From contig JAEPQK010000001.1 in the NCBI GenBank assembly GCA_017640615.1, positions 186,001 through 250,000 on the forward strand: a DNA stretch of 64,000 bases. Reading direction: 5' to 3'. Under the pieces are notes generated by a model. The model did not search any database. It was not told where the DNA came from and saw only the letters and a list, made by a program, of their open reading frames with translations. Source of the stretch: Rhizobiaceae bacterium. GTDB lineage: Bacteria; Pseudomonadota; Alphaproteobacteria; Rhizobiales; Rhizobiaceae. Shown piece by piece: positions 45,101 through 53,748 of the stretch; the stretch's first letter is position 1, and each line of letters begins with the position of its first letter. The position numbers and the translations under genes are program-made.

Positions 45101-45904
45101 ATGGGCGGCCAGGAAAAGAAGTATTCAGCGCCTGCTCTGGAAAAGGGCCTCGACATTATCGAACTTCTCTCCGACGAGGAGTTTGGGCTCAGCCAGTCCG
45201 CAATTGCGCGCATGTTGTCGCGCTCTGTTGGTGAGATATTTCGCATGCTCGCGGTACTGGAGCAGCGTGGCTACGTCGCCCAAGACGGCTCGTCCGGCCG
45301 CTATGTTCTGACCACTTTCCTGTTCGAACTCGCGCATCGGCTACCCAATGTCCGTCGGCTGACCGCAATCGCTGGGCCGCGCATGCGGCAACTTGCTTCC
45401 GAAATCCGCCAGTCGGTGCATCTGGGCATTGTGACCAATGACGAGGTTCTGGTCGTCGGTCAGGTCGACAGCCCGTCAAACAACGTGATGAGCGTGCGGC
45501 TGGGCGCCAAGATCGAACTGTGGAATGCATCGAGTGGCCGGGTCATCGTTGCTTATGAGACGCCGGAGGAAATCGACCGCCATATCGAAGCGGTGCCGCT
45601 GCCTAGCGGCATGCAGCGCGCGGACCTCGACAAGGAACTGCGCACAATTCGAGAGGTCGGACATGAGGTGCGCGACAGTTTCGTCGTGCGCGGTGTGGTC
45701 AACATTGCGGTGCCCGTGTTCGACCATTCGGGCAAGGCGGTTGCCGCGTTGACAGTGCCGCATATCGAGCGGACTACCGACAAGGTCAGGTTTGAAACAT
45801 GCGTTGAAAAGGCAATCGCTTCAGCGCATGAACTCAGCCAGGCCATGGGCGCGGGCGGTAGTGCCGAAGCGCTCGCGGATGTCGGCAAGCAGGCGGCTGG
45901 ATGA
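45101..45904 (+). CDS. IclR family transcriptional regulator
   Basis: Probable regulator of the neighbouring island at 45974-62067. 267 residues: N-terminal winged helix (SAPALEKGLDIIELLSDEE, then SQSAIARMLSRSVGEIFRMLAVLEQRGYV, about 8-67) and a C-terminal GAF-like effector domain (QSVHLGIVTNDEVLVVGQVDS, AVAALTVPHIER). IclR proteins often control sugar-acid and aromatic-acid genes, binding small acids. It is convergent with the Gfo/Idh gene, and its likely target is the AT-rich divergent region around 47530-47568. Confidence 0.9.
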   Translation: MGGQEKKYSAPALEKGLDIIELLSDEEFGLSQSAIARMLSRSVGEIFRMLAVLEQRGYVAQDGSSGRYVLTTFLFELAHRLPNVRRLTAIAGPRMRQLASEIRQSVHLGIVTNDEVLVVGQVDSPSNNVMSVRLGAKIELWNASSGRVIVAYETPEEIDRHIEAVPLPSGMQRADLDKELRTIREVGHEVRDSFVVRGVVNIAVPVFDHSGKAVAALTVPHIERTTDKVRFETCVEKAIASAHELSQAMGAGGSAEALADVGKQAAG

Positions 45905-45973
45905 GTTATAGAAATTGCTTCGATAACTCACTCCTTGAACCTAGGGTTGTATCTCTACCATATTCGACAACCT

Positions 45974-47038
45974 CTAATCCAACTCCAGGGCCACAGCTGG
46001 CGTCTCCATTGAGCGGAAGCATGCTTCGACCAGCGCCATCGTCTCATAGGCGTCTTCGGTGGAAACGTAGAGACTTGGGTCTTCGCCGGCAGCGAAACGC
46101 TGCACATTGCGCATCGTGCCCATGAAGGCATCGATGAACCAGCTTCCTTCCAGCGGTACTTGCTCCCATTCGCCGCCGCTGCGGCAAAACCAAAGCTCGT
46201 CGGCCTCGCCGTTCGGATAGTCGTAGCAGACGCCGAGTTTTACCATCATTGCGCCTTCGGTACCTTCGAAGCGGAACCAGGCTGACTGGAATTTGCGCCC
46301 GCATTGATGGTTGTGGTTGATCGACATCAATCCGCGCAGGCGCTCGCCATAGTCGAGAATCACTGAAGTTCGGGTCTGGGCGAAATCGGCCGCGCGCGGG
46401 TCGTTCATGGACCGCGCAAACACGCCCTTTGGATTGCCCGCGATGGCGCGGATCGTATCCAGATAGTGGATCGAATGAACGGCGATCTCGACCCGCTTCA
46501 TGGGGATGAGGAAGGGGAATATCTGCCAGGGCGTATAAATGTTGAGGTGAACCTCGATCTCAAGCAGGTCGCCAAGCAAACCACGGCCAACCGCATCCTT
46601 CACCGCCATCATCATAGGCGAAAAGCGGAGCTGGAAATTGATAGCCGATTTCAGATTGCGCGTGCGGCAAATGTCACGGATTTCACGCGCTTGCGCCTGA
46701 TCCGCGCCCATCGGTTTCTGGATCAGTGCAGCGGCGCCTTCCGGCAGCTTCTCAACAATGCCCGCAATCACGTGCGGCGGAGTCGCGATGTCATAGATCG
46801 CCTCGGTGCCATTGTCCGCGACTGCCTCTTCGAGCGTTGCATAGGTTTGGCTCAGCCCGAAGTCGGAGGCGAGTGAAGCGGCGCGGCCGGCATCAATGTC
46901 CGTCACGCCCTTCACCGGAATGCCCGCCTTGGCATAAGCGGGCAAATGCGCGTCGCGCACGATGCCGCCCGCGCCCACGATAATCACCGGCTTGGGGTTG
47001 GTCGGCGCAGGCCAGCTCTGTTTCAAGTCAGTGATCAT
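45974..47038 (-). CDS. Gfo/Idh/MocA family oxidoreductase
   Basis: NAD(P)-dependent dehydrogenase of 354 residues acting typically on sugars or inositol-like compounds. N-terminal Rossmann motif IIVGAGGIVRDAHLPAY (about 19-35), then a YDIATPPHVIAG strand and the QKPMGADQAQAREI segment that replaces the common EKP motif of the family; the C-terminal domain contains H-rich VEIAVHSIHYLDTIRAIAG. Transcribed leftward after a MaoC gene, with which it overlaps by 4 bases. Could be the missing sugar dehydrogenase step of the adjacent pathway. Confidence 0.88.
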   Translation of the reverse strand: MITDLKQSWPAPTNPKPVIIVGAGGIVRDAHLPAYAKAGIPVKGVTDIDAGRAASLASDFGLSQTYATLEEAVADNGTEAIYDIATPPHVIAGIVEKLPEGAAALIQKPMGADQAQAREIRDICRTRNLKSAINFQLRFSPMMMAVKDAVGRGLLGDLLEIEVHLNIYTPWQIFPFLIPMKRVEIAVHSIHYLDTIRAIAGNPKGVFARSMNDPRAADFAQTRTSVILDYGERLRGLMSINHNHQCGRKFQSAWFRFEGTEGAMMVKLGVCYDYPNGEADELWFCRSGGEWEQVPLEGSWFIDAFMGTMRNVQRFAAGEDPSLYVSTEDAYETMALVEACFRSMETPAVALELD

Positions 47039-47487
47039 GCAGCGCCTTCTTTCATTTCGACGATCAGAATGTGCTCGGCATACATCACCGTTTTGCCGTC
47101 CTGATTGGTGACTTCCTTGGCTTCGATCACGCGCCCGAATCCCGGGCGTTTTTCATCCACTTCCTTGGATTTCACAGTGACAGTCGTGCGGATGGTATCG
47201 CCGGCAAATACCGGGGTCGGGAAGCGCAGCCGCTCGTAGCCATAGCTCATGGCGCGCGGGTTGATCTCAGTGGCTGTGAGCCCGATGCCGATGGCGAAGG
47301 TCATGGTTCCATGTGCAATCGGCCGCTTGAAGGGCTGGGTCTTGCAGAACTCCGCATCGACATGATGCGGAAAGAAATCCCCTGAGTGCCCGGCGTGGAA
47401 AACAATGTCGGCCTCGGTGATCGTGCGCCCCAGCGTGCGCCGTGTATGGCCGACCTCATACTCCTCAAAATATTGCACTTTTTCCAT
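47035..47487 (-). CDS. MaoC family dehydratase (leftward paralogue)
   Basis: Hot-dog-fold enoyl-CoA hydratase-like protein, 150 residues from the ATG at 47487 (GGGGAG upstream). Contains [20 protein letters not shown] (catalytic Asp/His region, about 23-42), [13 protein letters not shown], and [20 protein letters not shown]. The last motif is shared with the divergent gene at 47610, indicating paralogues. Catalysis on a CoA ester with a polar acyl part is likely; a CoA transferase is encoded in the facing operon. Confidence 0.88.
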   Translation of the reverse strand: MEKVQYFEEYEVGHTRRTLGRTITEADIVFHAGHSGDFFPHHVDAEFCKTQPFKRPIAHGTMTFAIGIGLTATEINPRAMSYGYERLRFPTPVFAGDTIRTTVTVKSKEVDEKRPGFGRVIEAKEVTNQDGKTVMYAEHILIVEMKEGAA

Positions 47488-47531
47488 CGCTCGCTCCCCG
47501 GCGTCGGGCCTCGGCCAAATCTGATTATTCA

Positions 47532-47568
47532 TATATACAAAAGAATTTGACATATGAAAAGACATATG
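47532..47568. promoter_or_regulatory. AT-rich divergent promoter with direct repeats
   Basis: On the minus strand TTTTCA (47555-47560), 17 bases, then TATATA (47532-47537) form a sigma-70-like promoter for the leftward MaoC gene. GACATATG occurs at 47549-47556 and 47561-47568, two direct copies 12 bases apart that contain the self-complementary CATATG and overlap the -35 element. A rightward TTGACA is at 47547. A binding site for the IclR regulator is likely but inferred. Confidence 0.5.
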
Positions 47569-47609
47569 GAAACGTAAAGGAAGACGCAGCGCGACCCAGG
47601 GAGGCAGCC

Positions 47610-48173
47610 ATGGCCGAAATCGGCGTCCATCCGCGCAGCCTTCCAGGCTTGCCGGCGGAACATGCGGACATTGCGGTCTGGAATTCCGAAGACTGGTATT
47701 TCGAGGACTTCGAGGTCGGCGACAAAATCCGCTCGATCCGCCGCACCATTTCGGAAGGCGAGTCGATGCTCTTCAACTCGCTGGTGATGGATCACCACCC
47801 GTATGTTTCGGACAGCAAGTTTGCCGAGGAAGAAGGCGTCTTCGGCAAACGCCTCGTTGCCGGCGCGATGGTGTTTTCCTACGGGCTCGGCCTTGCCGCG
47901 ACGAACTGCCTGAATTCGTTTTCCTACGGCTATGACCGGCTTCGTTTCATCAAGCCGGTGTTTATTGGCGATACGATCTACACGATCCGCGAAAACCTCT
48001 CCAAGCAGCCGCATGACCGCAAGATGGGCAAGCTGCGCGTGAGCTATTCGGTCTACAAGGATGGCGGCGAGCTGGCGCTCTATGCCGAACATCTGCTGAC
48101 CGCGCTCTACCGCGAACCGGAAAACTTCGCTGAGGAAGTGTCCAGGCTCGAAGAGGCCAAGCGCAATGGCTGA
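47610..48173 (+). CDS. MaoC-like dehydratase (rightward paralogue)
   Basis: Hot-dog-fold protein of 187 residues, start set by GGGAGG seven bases before the [25 protein letters not shown] (about 35-56) aligns with the hydratase segment, but the canonical Asp is replaced in [13 protein letters not shown], where the HH pair and Asp are offset. [17 protein letters not shown] and [19 protein letters not shown] follow as in the leftward paralogue. First gene of the long rightward operon. It could form a heteromer with that paralogue or be an altered-specificity hydratase. Confidence 0.85.
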   Translation: MAEIGVHPRSLPGLPAEHADIAVWNSEDWYFEDFEVGDKIRSIRRTISEGESMLFNSLVMDHHPYVSDSKFAEEEGVFGKRLVAGAMVFSYGLGLAATNCLNSFSYGYDRLRFIKPVFIGDTIYTIRENLSKQPHDRKMGKLRVSYSVYKDGGELALYAEHLLTALYREPENFAEEVSRLEEAKRNG

Positions 48174-49302
48174 GCCGGTGCAGCTGCGGGGCATGACCTG
48201 GGATCATAGTCGCGGGTTCGACCCCATGGTTGCGACCTCAGAGGCATTCGCGGCCGAGCATCCGGGTGTCTCGATCACCTGGGAGCGGCGCTCGCTGCAG
48301 GCATTTGCCGACAGGCCCATCGAGGAGATGGCGGGCAGCTACGACCTCATGGTGATCGACCATCCGCATGTCGGCGAAGTAGCGCGCAGCGGATTGCTTC
48401 TGGCGCTCAACGGTCTGGGCCGCGACGGCGAACTGGAGCAGTTGGCGGCGCAGTCGGTCGGGGCGTCGCATCCTTCCTATGAATTCGATGATCACCAGTG
48501 GGCGCTCGCCATCGACGCTGCGACGCCGGTCGCCTGCTACCGCGCCGACCGCCTGAACGAGGCCCCGGCGAAATGGGCGGACGTGGTTGATCTGGCGCGC
48601 GCAGGCGAGGTCGGGTTTGCGCTGATCCCGATCAACGCGCTGATGACTTTCCTGGGGCTGGCCGTCAACAAAGGCTATGCCGTCGCGGAGGGAGATCAGC
48701 TCGTCACGCGGGTCGAGGCCTTGGACGTGCTTGAGGCCCTGCGCGAGATCGTGGCGCTGATGAACCCGCGGTGCCTCTCGCTCGATCCTATCGGCATCTA
48801 CGAATGGATGGGCCGACAGGCCAAGGCGCCGTCCTATTCGCCATTCGGGTATGGCTACACGAACTACAGCCGTGAGGGCTATTGCCGCTTTCCACTTGTG
48901 TTTTGCGATGCGCCGGGCTTTGGCGATAACGGCCCGCGCGGCACGGTGATCGGTGGAACCGGCATCGCTGTTTCCGCAGCGTCGCGCCACAAGGAGATCG
49001 CCGCCGACTACGCGTTTTCGATTGCCTCGGCCGAATGCCAGAAGGGCCTTTTCTTCAACGCGGGCGGCCAGCCGGCTAACGCGGTCGCCTGGGATGACGA
49101 CGCCTGCAATGCAGCTTCGCGCGACTTTTTCCGCAACACGCGGCGCACGCTCGAGACGTCCTGGCTGCGTCCGCGGCACGACGGCTATATGCGCTTTCAG
49201 GAAGAGGGCGGCGACATCGTTCACGCCTGCCTGCGGGGCGACGCCGGTGTCGGTGAAACGGCCGACCGGCTGCTCACGGCCTATGGAAGGTCGTTTTCAT
49301 GA
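48166..49302 (+). CDS. Solute-binding-protein homologue without signal peptide
   Basis: 378-residue member of the bacterial extracellular solute-binding protein family 1, yet apparently cytoplasmic. It begins [20 protein letters not shown] with no hydrophobic leader; its ATG lies inside the end of the MaoC gene (8-base overlap), leaving no room for one. Family features remain: an N-terminal strand, [17 protein letters not shown] segment at about 60-70, [20 protein letters not shown] and [18 protein letters not shown]. It overlaps the following CoA transferase gene by 4 bases. Translational coupling to CoA enzymes suggests an intracellular role (sensor, substrate carrier or enzyme), which is inference. 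Confidence 0.8.
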   Translation: MAEPVQLRGMTWDHSRGFDPMVATSEAFAAEHPGVSITWERRSLQAFADRPIEEMAGSYDLMVIDHPHVGEVARSGLLLALNGLGRDGELEQLAAQSVGASHPSYEFDDHQWALAIDAATPVACYRADRLNEAPAKWADVVDLARAGEVGFALIPINALMTFLGLAVNKGYAVAEGDQLVTRVEALDVLEALREIVALMNPRCLSLDPIGIYEWMGRQAKAPSYSPFGYGYTNYSREGYCRFPLVFCDAPGFGDNGPRGTVIGGTGIAVSAASRHKEIAADYAFSIASAECQKGLFFNAGGQPANAVAWDDDACNAASRDFFRNTRRTLETSWLRPRHDGYMRFQEEGGDIVHACLRGDAGVGETADRLLTAYGRSFS

Positions 49303-50498
49303 AGACGTTGCCGCAGGACCAGCGTCCGCTCGACGGGCTCCTCGTTCTGGATTTCAGCCAGTTCCTGTCCGGCCCCTTGTGCACGCTGAAGCTTGCCGAT
49401 CTTGGCGCGCGGGTGATCAAGGTCGAGAGGCCGGGTGTCGGCGATCTGTGCCGCAATCTCTACCTCTCCGACACCGAGATCGATGGCGACAACTCGTTGT
49501 TTCACGCGATCAACCGCAACAAGGAAAGCATCACCGCCGATCTGCGCAACGATGACGACCGGGCGCGCCTGCGCGCGCTCGTCGCCAAGGCGGACGTGAT
49601 GGTGCAGAACTTCCGGCCCGGCGTAATCGAGCGGCAAGGCTTCGGCTACGAGGATGTGCGCGCGATCAATCCGCGCATCGTCTATGGCTCGATCTCGGGC
49701 TACGGCGAGGAGGGCCCGTGGAAAGATCTGCCGGGTCAGGATCTGCTGGCGCAGGCTCGGTCCGGCCTTTTGTGGCTGACAGGCAGCCGTGACGATCCGC
49801 CCATGCCAATGGGGCTTGCCGTTGCCGACATGCTGGCCGGCAACGCGCTGGCGCAGGGCATTCTTGCTGCTCTTGTCGGACGCGGCATTCACGGGCGCGG
49901 CGCGCGCGTGGATACAAGCCTTCTCGAGGCGATGGTTGATTTCCAGTTCGAGGTGCTGACCACGCATCTGAACGATGGTCGGCGCGTGCCGCAGCGCAGC
50001 GCCGTCAATGGCGCACACCCTTATCTCGGCGCGCCTTATGGCGTTTACAAAACCGCAGACAGCTATCTTGCAATCGCCATGACGCCGTCGTTGGGCACAC
50101 TGGCCGAGCTGATGCAGATAGACGACCTGGCGCCCTATTGCGACGACGCCGGGGCGATGATGCGCCACCGCGACGAAATCAAATCGATCATGTCGGCTGC
50201 AATCGAAAAGCGCAGTACGGCCGAATGGCTCGCAGTTCTGCAGCCCGCAGACATCTGGTGTTCGGAGGTGCTCGACTGGCCTGCGCTGCTTTCCAGTGAG
50301 GCATGGCGCGTGCTCGATTTCGAGCAGACAATCCGCCGCAACGCATCGCTGGAACTCGCCGCATTGCGTGGCCCGATCAGGATCGACGGGCAGGCACTGA
50401 AGTCAGAGCGCGCAGCGCCGGCGCTCGGTGCCGATCAGCACAAGGTTTACGACGAACTGCTTGCCGGGACGATGCCGGCGGCGAGCGGTTTCTCATGA
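49299..50498 (+). CDS. CaiB/BaiF family CoA transferase
   Basis: Family III CoA transferase moving CoA between carboxylic acids, 399 residues. FSQFLSGPLCTLKLADLGARV (about 19-39) with KVERP following is the N-terminal CoA-binding signature, NRNKESITADLR the next, and GQDLLAQARSG contains the likely catalytic Asp148. Its neighbours, two MaoC proteins and the binding-protein homologue, point to CoA activation and hydration of an unidentified acid. Its start overlaps the previous stop (ATGA). Confidence 0.9.
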   Translation: MKTLPQDQRPLDGLLVLDFSQFLSGPLCTLKLADLGARVIKVERPGVGDLCRNLYLSDTEIDGDNSLFHAINRNKESITADLRNDDDRARLRALVAKADVMVQNFRPGVIERQGFGYEDVRAINPRIVYGSISGYGEEGPWKDLPGQDLLAQARSGLLWLTGSRDDPPMPMGLAVADMLAGNALAQGILAALVGRGIHGRGARVDTSLLEAMVDFQFEVLTTHLNDGRRVPQRSAVNGAHPYLGAPYGVYKTADSYLAIAMTPSLGTLAELMQIDDLAPYCDDAGAMMRHRDEIKSIMSAAIEKRSTAEWLAVLQPADIWCSEVLDWPALLSSEAWRVLDFEQTIRRNASLELAALRGPIRIDGQALKSERAAPALGADQHKVYDELLAGTMPAASGFS

Positions 50499-50555
50499 TG
50501 CGGCGAAGCGCATGCATGCGCTCGACGTTCTGTCCGGCTTAACCCACGGGAGGAA

Positions 50556-51881
50556 ATGATGAAGAGCCCAAGACTTAAATCGCTCACCTGTGCGGCGCTG
50601 CTGCCGCTTCTGATGCCCAGCACCGCGGCACTCGCGAGCGAGTTCGACGGTTACACGCTGCGCGTGAAGCTGATCGGCGGCGCGCAATATGAGCCGCTTT
50701 ATGCCGAAATTCCCAAATGGGAAGAAATGACTGGCGCCAAGGTCGAAGTGCTGTCGCGCAAGAACCACTTCGAACTCGATCGCGAGATCAAGCAGGACAT
50801 CGCTGCCGGCACGCTCGACTGGTGCGTTGGCTCCAACCACACATCGTTCGCGCCGCAATATGGCGACATCTATGTCGATCTGAACGGCGTGATTGCCGGG
50901 GATGTGCTCGGCAAATTCGACGAACTTGCGATCAAGAACTCCACCGTTGGTGGCAAGCTCGTGCAGCTTCCGCGCCACGCCGACATCTCGAACCTCTACT
51001 ACAAGAAGTCGCTCTACGAAGATCAGGCGAACAAGGACGCGTTCAAGGCCAAATACGGCTACGATCTGACGCCGCCGGACACGTTCGAGCAGTTCAAGGA
51101 TCAGGCGATCTTCTTTGCCGACGCGCCGACCTTCTACGGCACGCAATATGTCGGCAAGGATGAGGCGATCACCGGTCGCTTCTACGAAATGCTGGTCGCC
51201 AATGGCGGTGCGCTGTTCGACGAAGACTGGAACCCGACCTTCAATTCCGAGGCCGGCGTTCGCACAGTTATGTGGTTCAAGGAGCTCTACGACGCCAAGG
51301 CGGTGCCGGCGGGCGTTCTGAACTATCTGTGGGACGACACCGGTCTTGGATTTGCCTCGGGCACTGTTGCGCTCAATCTCGACTGGGCCGGCTGGGCCTC
51401 GTTCTTCAACGATCCTGCCAACTCCAAGGTGGCGGGCGATATCGGCCTTGTCCGCGCGCCGAAGGGCACGAGCGGCAAGCGCTCCGGCTGGTCGGGCGCG
51501 CATACCTTCTCGATCACCGAAACCTGCGACAACAAAGAAGCCGCGGCATCGTTTGTGACCTTCCTGACCGATCACGACCGTCAGATGATCGAGGCGCGCG
51601 CCGGCCTGCTGCCGACCCGTACGCAGGTGTGGGACGACGCCAAGGCCGAGTTCGCTGCTGCGGGCAACGACTTCCTGGTCACGGTGTTCGACACCTATGC
51701 GCAGTCGATGGCGGAGGATGCCTTCACGCCGCCGCTGATCGACACCTGGATCGAGGTTTCCAACGAGATCTGGCCGGCCCTGCAGGCCGCGATACTCGGC
51801 GAAAAGACGCCTCAGGAAGCGCTTGACGAAGCGGCCGAAGAGGCTCGCATCATCATGGAAGATGCCGGCTACATTCAGTAG
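50556..51881 (+). CDS. Sugar ABC transporter substrate-binding protein
   Basis: Periplasmic receptor of a CUT1-type importer, 441 residues, GGGAGGAAA upstream. Signal peptide LTCAALLPLLMPSTAALA before SEFDGYTLRV. Mature features: PKWEEMTGAKVEVLSRKNHFELDREI, LVQLPRHADISNLYYKKSLYED in part, and SGWSGAHTFSITETCDNKEAAASFV near the end, typical of family 1 receptors. Followed by a GC-rich hairpin and both permease genes. Cargo is probably a deoxysugar or sugar acid, judged from the enzymes downstream. Confidence 0.92.
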   Translation: MMKSPRLKSLTCAALLPLLMPSTAALASEFDGYTLRVKLIGGAQYEPLYAEIPKWEEMTGAKVEVLSRKNHFELDREIKQDIAAGTLDWCVGSNHTSFAPQYGDIYVDLNGVIAGDVLGKFDELAIKNSTVGGKLVQLPRHADISNLYYKKSLYEDQANKDAFKAKYGYDLTPPDTFEQFKDQAIFFADAPTFYGTQYVGKDEAITGRFYEMLVANGGALFDEDWNPTFNSEAGVRTVMWFKELYDAKAVPAGVLNYLWDDTGLGFASGTVALNLDWAGWASFFNDPANSKVAGDIGLVRAPKGTSGKRSGWSGAHTFSITETCDNKEAAASFVTFLTDHDRQMIEARAGLLPTRTQVWDDAKAEFAAAGNDFLVTVFDTYAQSMAEDAFTPPLIDTWIEVSNEIWPALQAAILGEKTPQEALDEAAEEARIIMEDAGYIQ

Positions 51882-51900
51882 TCGCCGCAATTGACGATAA

Positions 51901-51930
51901 CGCCAGCGCGCAGATTAGCGCGCGCCGGCG
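51901..51930 (+). other. Hairpin between receptor and permease genes
   Basis: GCGCGC (51906-51911) and GCGCGC (51918-51923) pair around AGATTA, with outer CGCC and GGCG extending the stem. No T-run follows. In many importer operons such a structure after the receptor gene stabilises its mRNA and lets the receptor be made in excess over the permeases. Confidence 0.5.
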
Positions 51931-51970
51931 GCCAGACCGAAACTAAAGATCACCCGGCGGGACATTTTCA

Positions 51971-52888
51971 ATGGCCAGAACGAAATCGCCCTACAAGACC
52001 AGGTTGGCACTGACGCCGTACCTGCTGCTGTCGCCGGCATTTCTTGTCCTGATTTTCGTGGTGGCGCTGCCGCTGGTGTTTTCGCTCTACACCAGCTTCA
52101 CCGGCTATCGCCTGGTCCGGCCCGACACGTTGTGGAACTGGGTCGGCACACGCAATTATGAGCGCATCTTTGCCGATCTCGACTTCTGGATCGCGTTCGG
52201 GCGAACCATTCTCTTTCTCGCGATCGCGCTCAATCTGGAATTCATCCTCGGGCTCGGCATTGCGCTGCTGATCAACCGCATCACCTGGGGCCAGCGCACG
52301 CTCAGAACCATCATGATGTTTCCCATGATGTTCTCGCCGATCCTCGTCGGCTACCAGTTCAAGTTCATCTTTAACGACAATATCGGCGTGCTGAACAACG
52401 CGCTGCAGTCGCTCGGCATATCGGATGCCGCAACGCCGTGGCTGGTCGACCGCTATCTGGCGCTGGGTTCCATCATCTTCGCCGAAGTGTGGATGAGCAC
52501 GTCGGTCTTCGCCATCCTGCTTCTTGCCGGTCTTTTCGCGATGCCGCGCGACCCGATCGAGGCGGCTCGCGTGGATGGCTGCAGTCCTTGGCAGGTCTTC
52601 CGCCACATCACCTTGCCGTTCCTGATGCCGTTTGCATTCATTGCGATGACCATCCGCTCGCTCGATGTCGCACGCGCCTATGACATCGTCGATGTGATGA
52701 CCGGCGGCGGTCCCGCCGGCCGCACGGAGCTGCTTTGGACGCTGATCGCGCGTGTCGGCTACGACAATGCGCGGATGGGGCAGGCCAATGCGATGGCCTA
52801 TGTCTCCATCATTTTGTCGATCGCCTTCACCTACTACTTCTTCACCAAGCTTGTCGCGGCGCGGCGCTATATGGGAGGTGCTGCGTGA
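51971..52888 (+). CDS. Sugar ABC transporter permease (MalF/UgpA-like)
   Basis: First membrane subunit of the CUT1 importer, 305 residues with six helices. N-terminal TPYLLLSPAFLVLIFVVALPLVFSL; EAA loop DPIEAARVDGCSPWQVFRHITLPFL in abbreviated view (E196-A-A and G203 conserved). Its TGA shares one base with the next start. Confidence 0.93.
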   Translation: MARTKSPYKTRLALTPYLLLSPAFLVLIFVVALPLVFSLYTSFTGYRLVRPDTLWNWVGTRNYERIFADLDFWIAFGRTILFLAIALNLEFILGLGIALLINRITWGQRTLRTIMMFPMMFSPILVGYQFKFIFNDNIGVLNNALQSLGISDAATPWLVDRYLALGSIIFAEVWMSTSVFAILLLAGLFAMPRDPIEAARVDGCSPWQVFRHITLPFLMPFAFIAMTIRSLDVARAYDIVDVMTGGGPAGRTELLWTLIARVGYDNARMGQANAMAYVSIILSIAFTYYFFTKLVAARRYMGGAA

Positions 52889-53745
52889 TGAGCGGTCCCC
52901 TGAAACGTCGCATCGTCGCCGTCGCCACCTGGATCGGCACGTTTTTATTGATGCTGGTCATCTGCCTGCCCGGGCTTTGGGTGATGCTGACCGGCTTTAG
53001 GCCCAACCGCGAGGTGCTTGCTAAGCCGGCGATCTGGATTCCCGAGCAGTTCAACCTGAACAATTTCGCCAAGATTTTCGGTTTCGGGGCGGAGCAGATC
53101 GCCATCCCCGTGCCGGCCTATTTCACCAATTCGCTGGTGATCGCGCTCACCAGCACTGCGATTGCGCTGATCATCGGCATGTCGGGCGGCTACGCTTTCG
53201 CCCGCTTCCGCTTTCCATTCAAGGACAGCATCTTCCTTGGGCTAATGCTGTCGCGCACGGTGCCCGGCATCGCTCTGTCTCTGCCGGTGTTCATGATCTG
53301 GAGTCGCATAGGGCTGATCGACACCAAGCTCGGCATGATCATCGTCTACACGGCGCTCAACATTCCCTTCACGATCTGGCTGATCGACGGCTTCTTCCGT
53401 CAGGTGCCGAAGGAAATGTCGGAGGCGGCACAGGTCGACGGCTGCACGCGCTGGCAGGCCTTCTGGAAAGTGGAATTTCCGCTGGCGAAATCGGGCATCG
53501 CGTCAGCCGGCATTTTCGCCTTCCTGACGTCATGGAACGAGTATGCGCTGGCGAGCCAGCTCACGCGGTCGACCGATTCCAAAACCCTGCCCGTCGGGCT
53601 GATGGATTTCACCGCGCAGTTCACCATCGACTGGGCCGGCATGTCGGCGATGGCCGTTATCATCATCATTCCGGCACTCATTCTCACCTTCCTCGTTCAG
53701 AAGCATCTGATCGCCGGTCTCACATTCGGCGGCGTCAAGGGATAA
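52888..53745 (+). CDS. Sugar ABC transporter permease (MalG/UgpE-like)
   Basis: Second membrane subunit of the CUT1 importer, 285 residues, start at 52888 with GGGAGG upstream. N-terminal WIGTFLLMLVICLPGLWVML, then the typical GGYAFARFRFPFKDSIF and EAA loop EMSEAAQVDGCTRWQAFWKV. C-terminal LVQKHLIAGLTFGGVKG is the family ending. Four bases separate it from the ATPase gene. Confidence 0.93.
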   Translation: MSGPLKRRIVAVATWIGTFLLMLVICLPGLWVMLTGFRPNREVLAKPAIWIPEQFNLNNFAKIFGFGAEQIAIPVPAYFTNSLVIALTSTAIALIIGMSGGYAFARFRFPFKDSIFLGLMLSRTVPGIALSLPVFMIWSRIGLIDTKLGMIIVYTALNIPFTIWLIDGFFRQVPKEMSEAAQVDGCTRWQAFWKVEFPLAKSGIASAGIFAFLTSWNEYALASQLTRSTDSKTLPVGLMDFTAQFTIDWAGMSAMAVIIIIPALILTFLVQKHLIAGLTFGGVKG

Positions 53746-53748
53746 CCC

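Noticed and set aside
50493..51890. 465-codon minus-strand frame opposite the sugar-binding protein
   Set aside because: The plus strand encodes a full receptor with signal peptide and ribosome site; the antisense product is Arg-rich without motifs.
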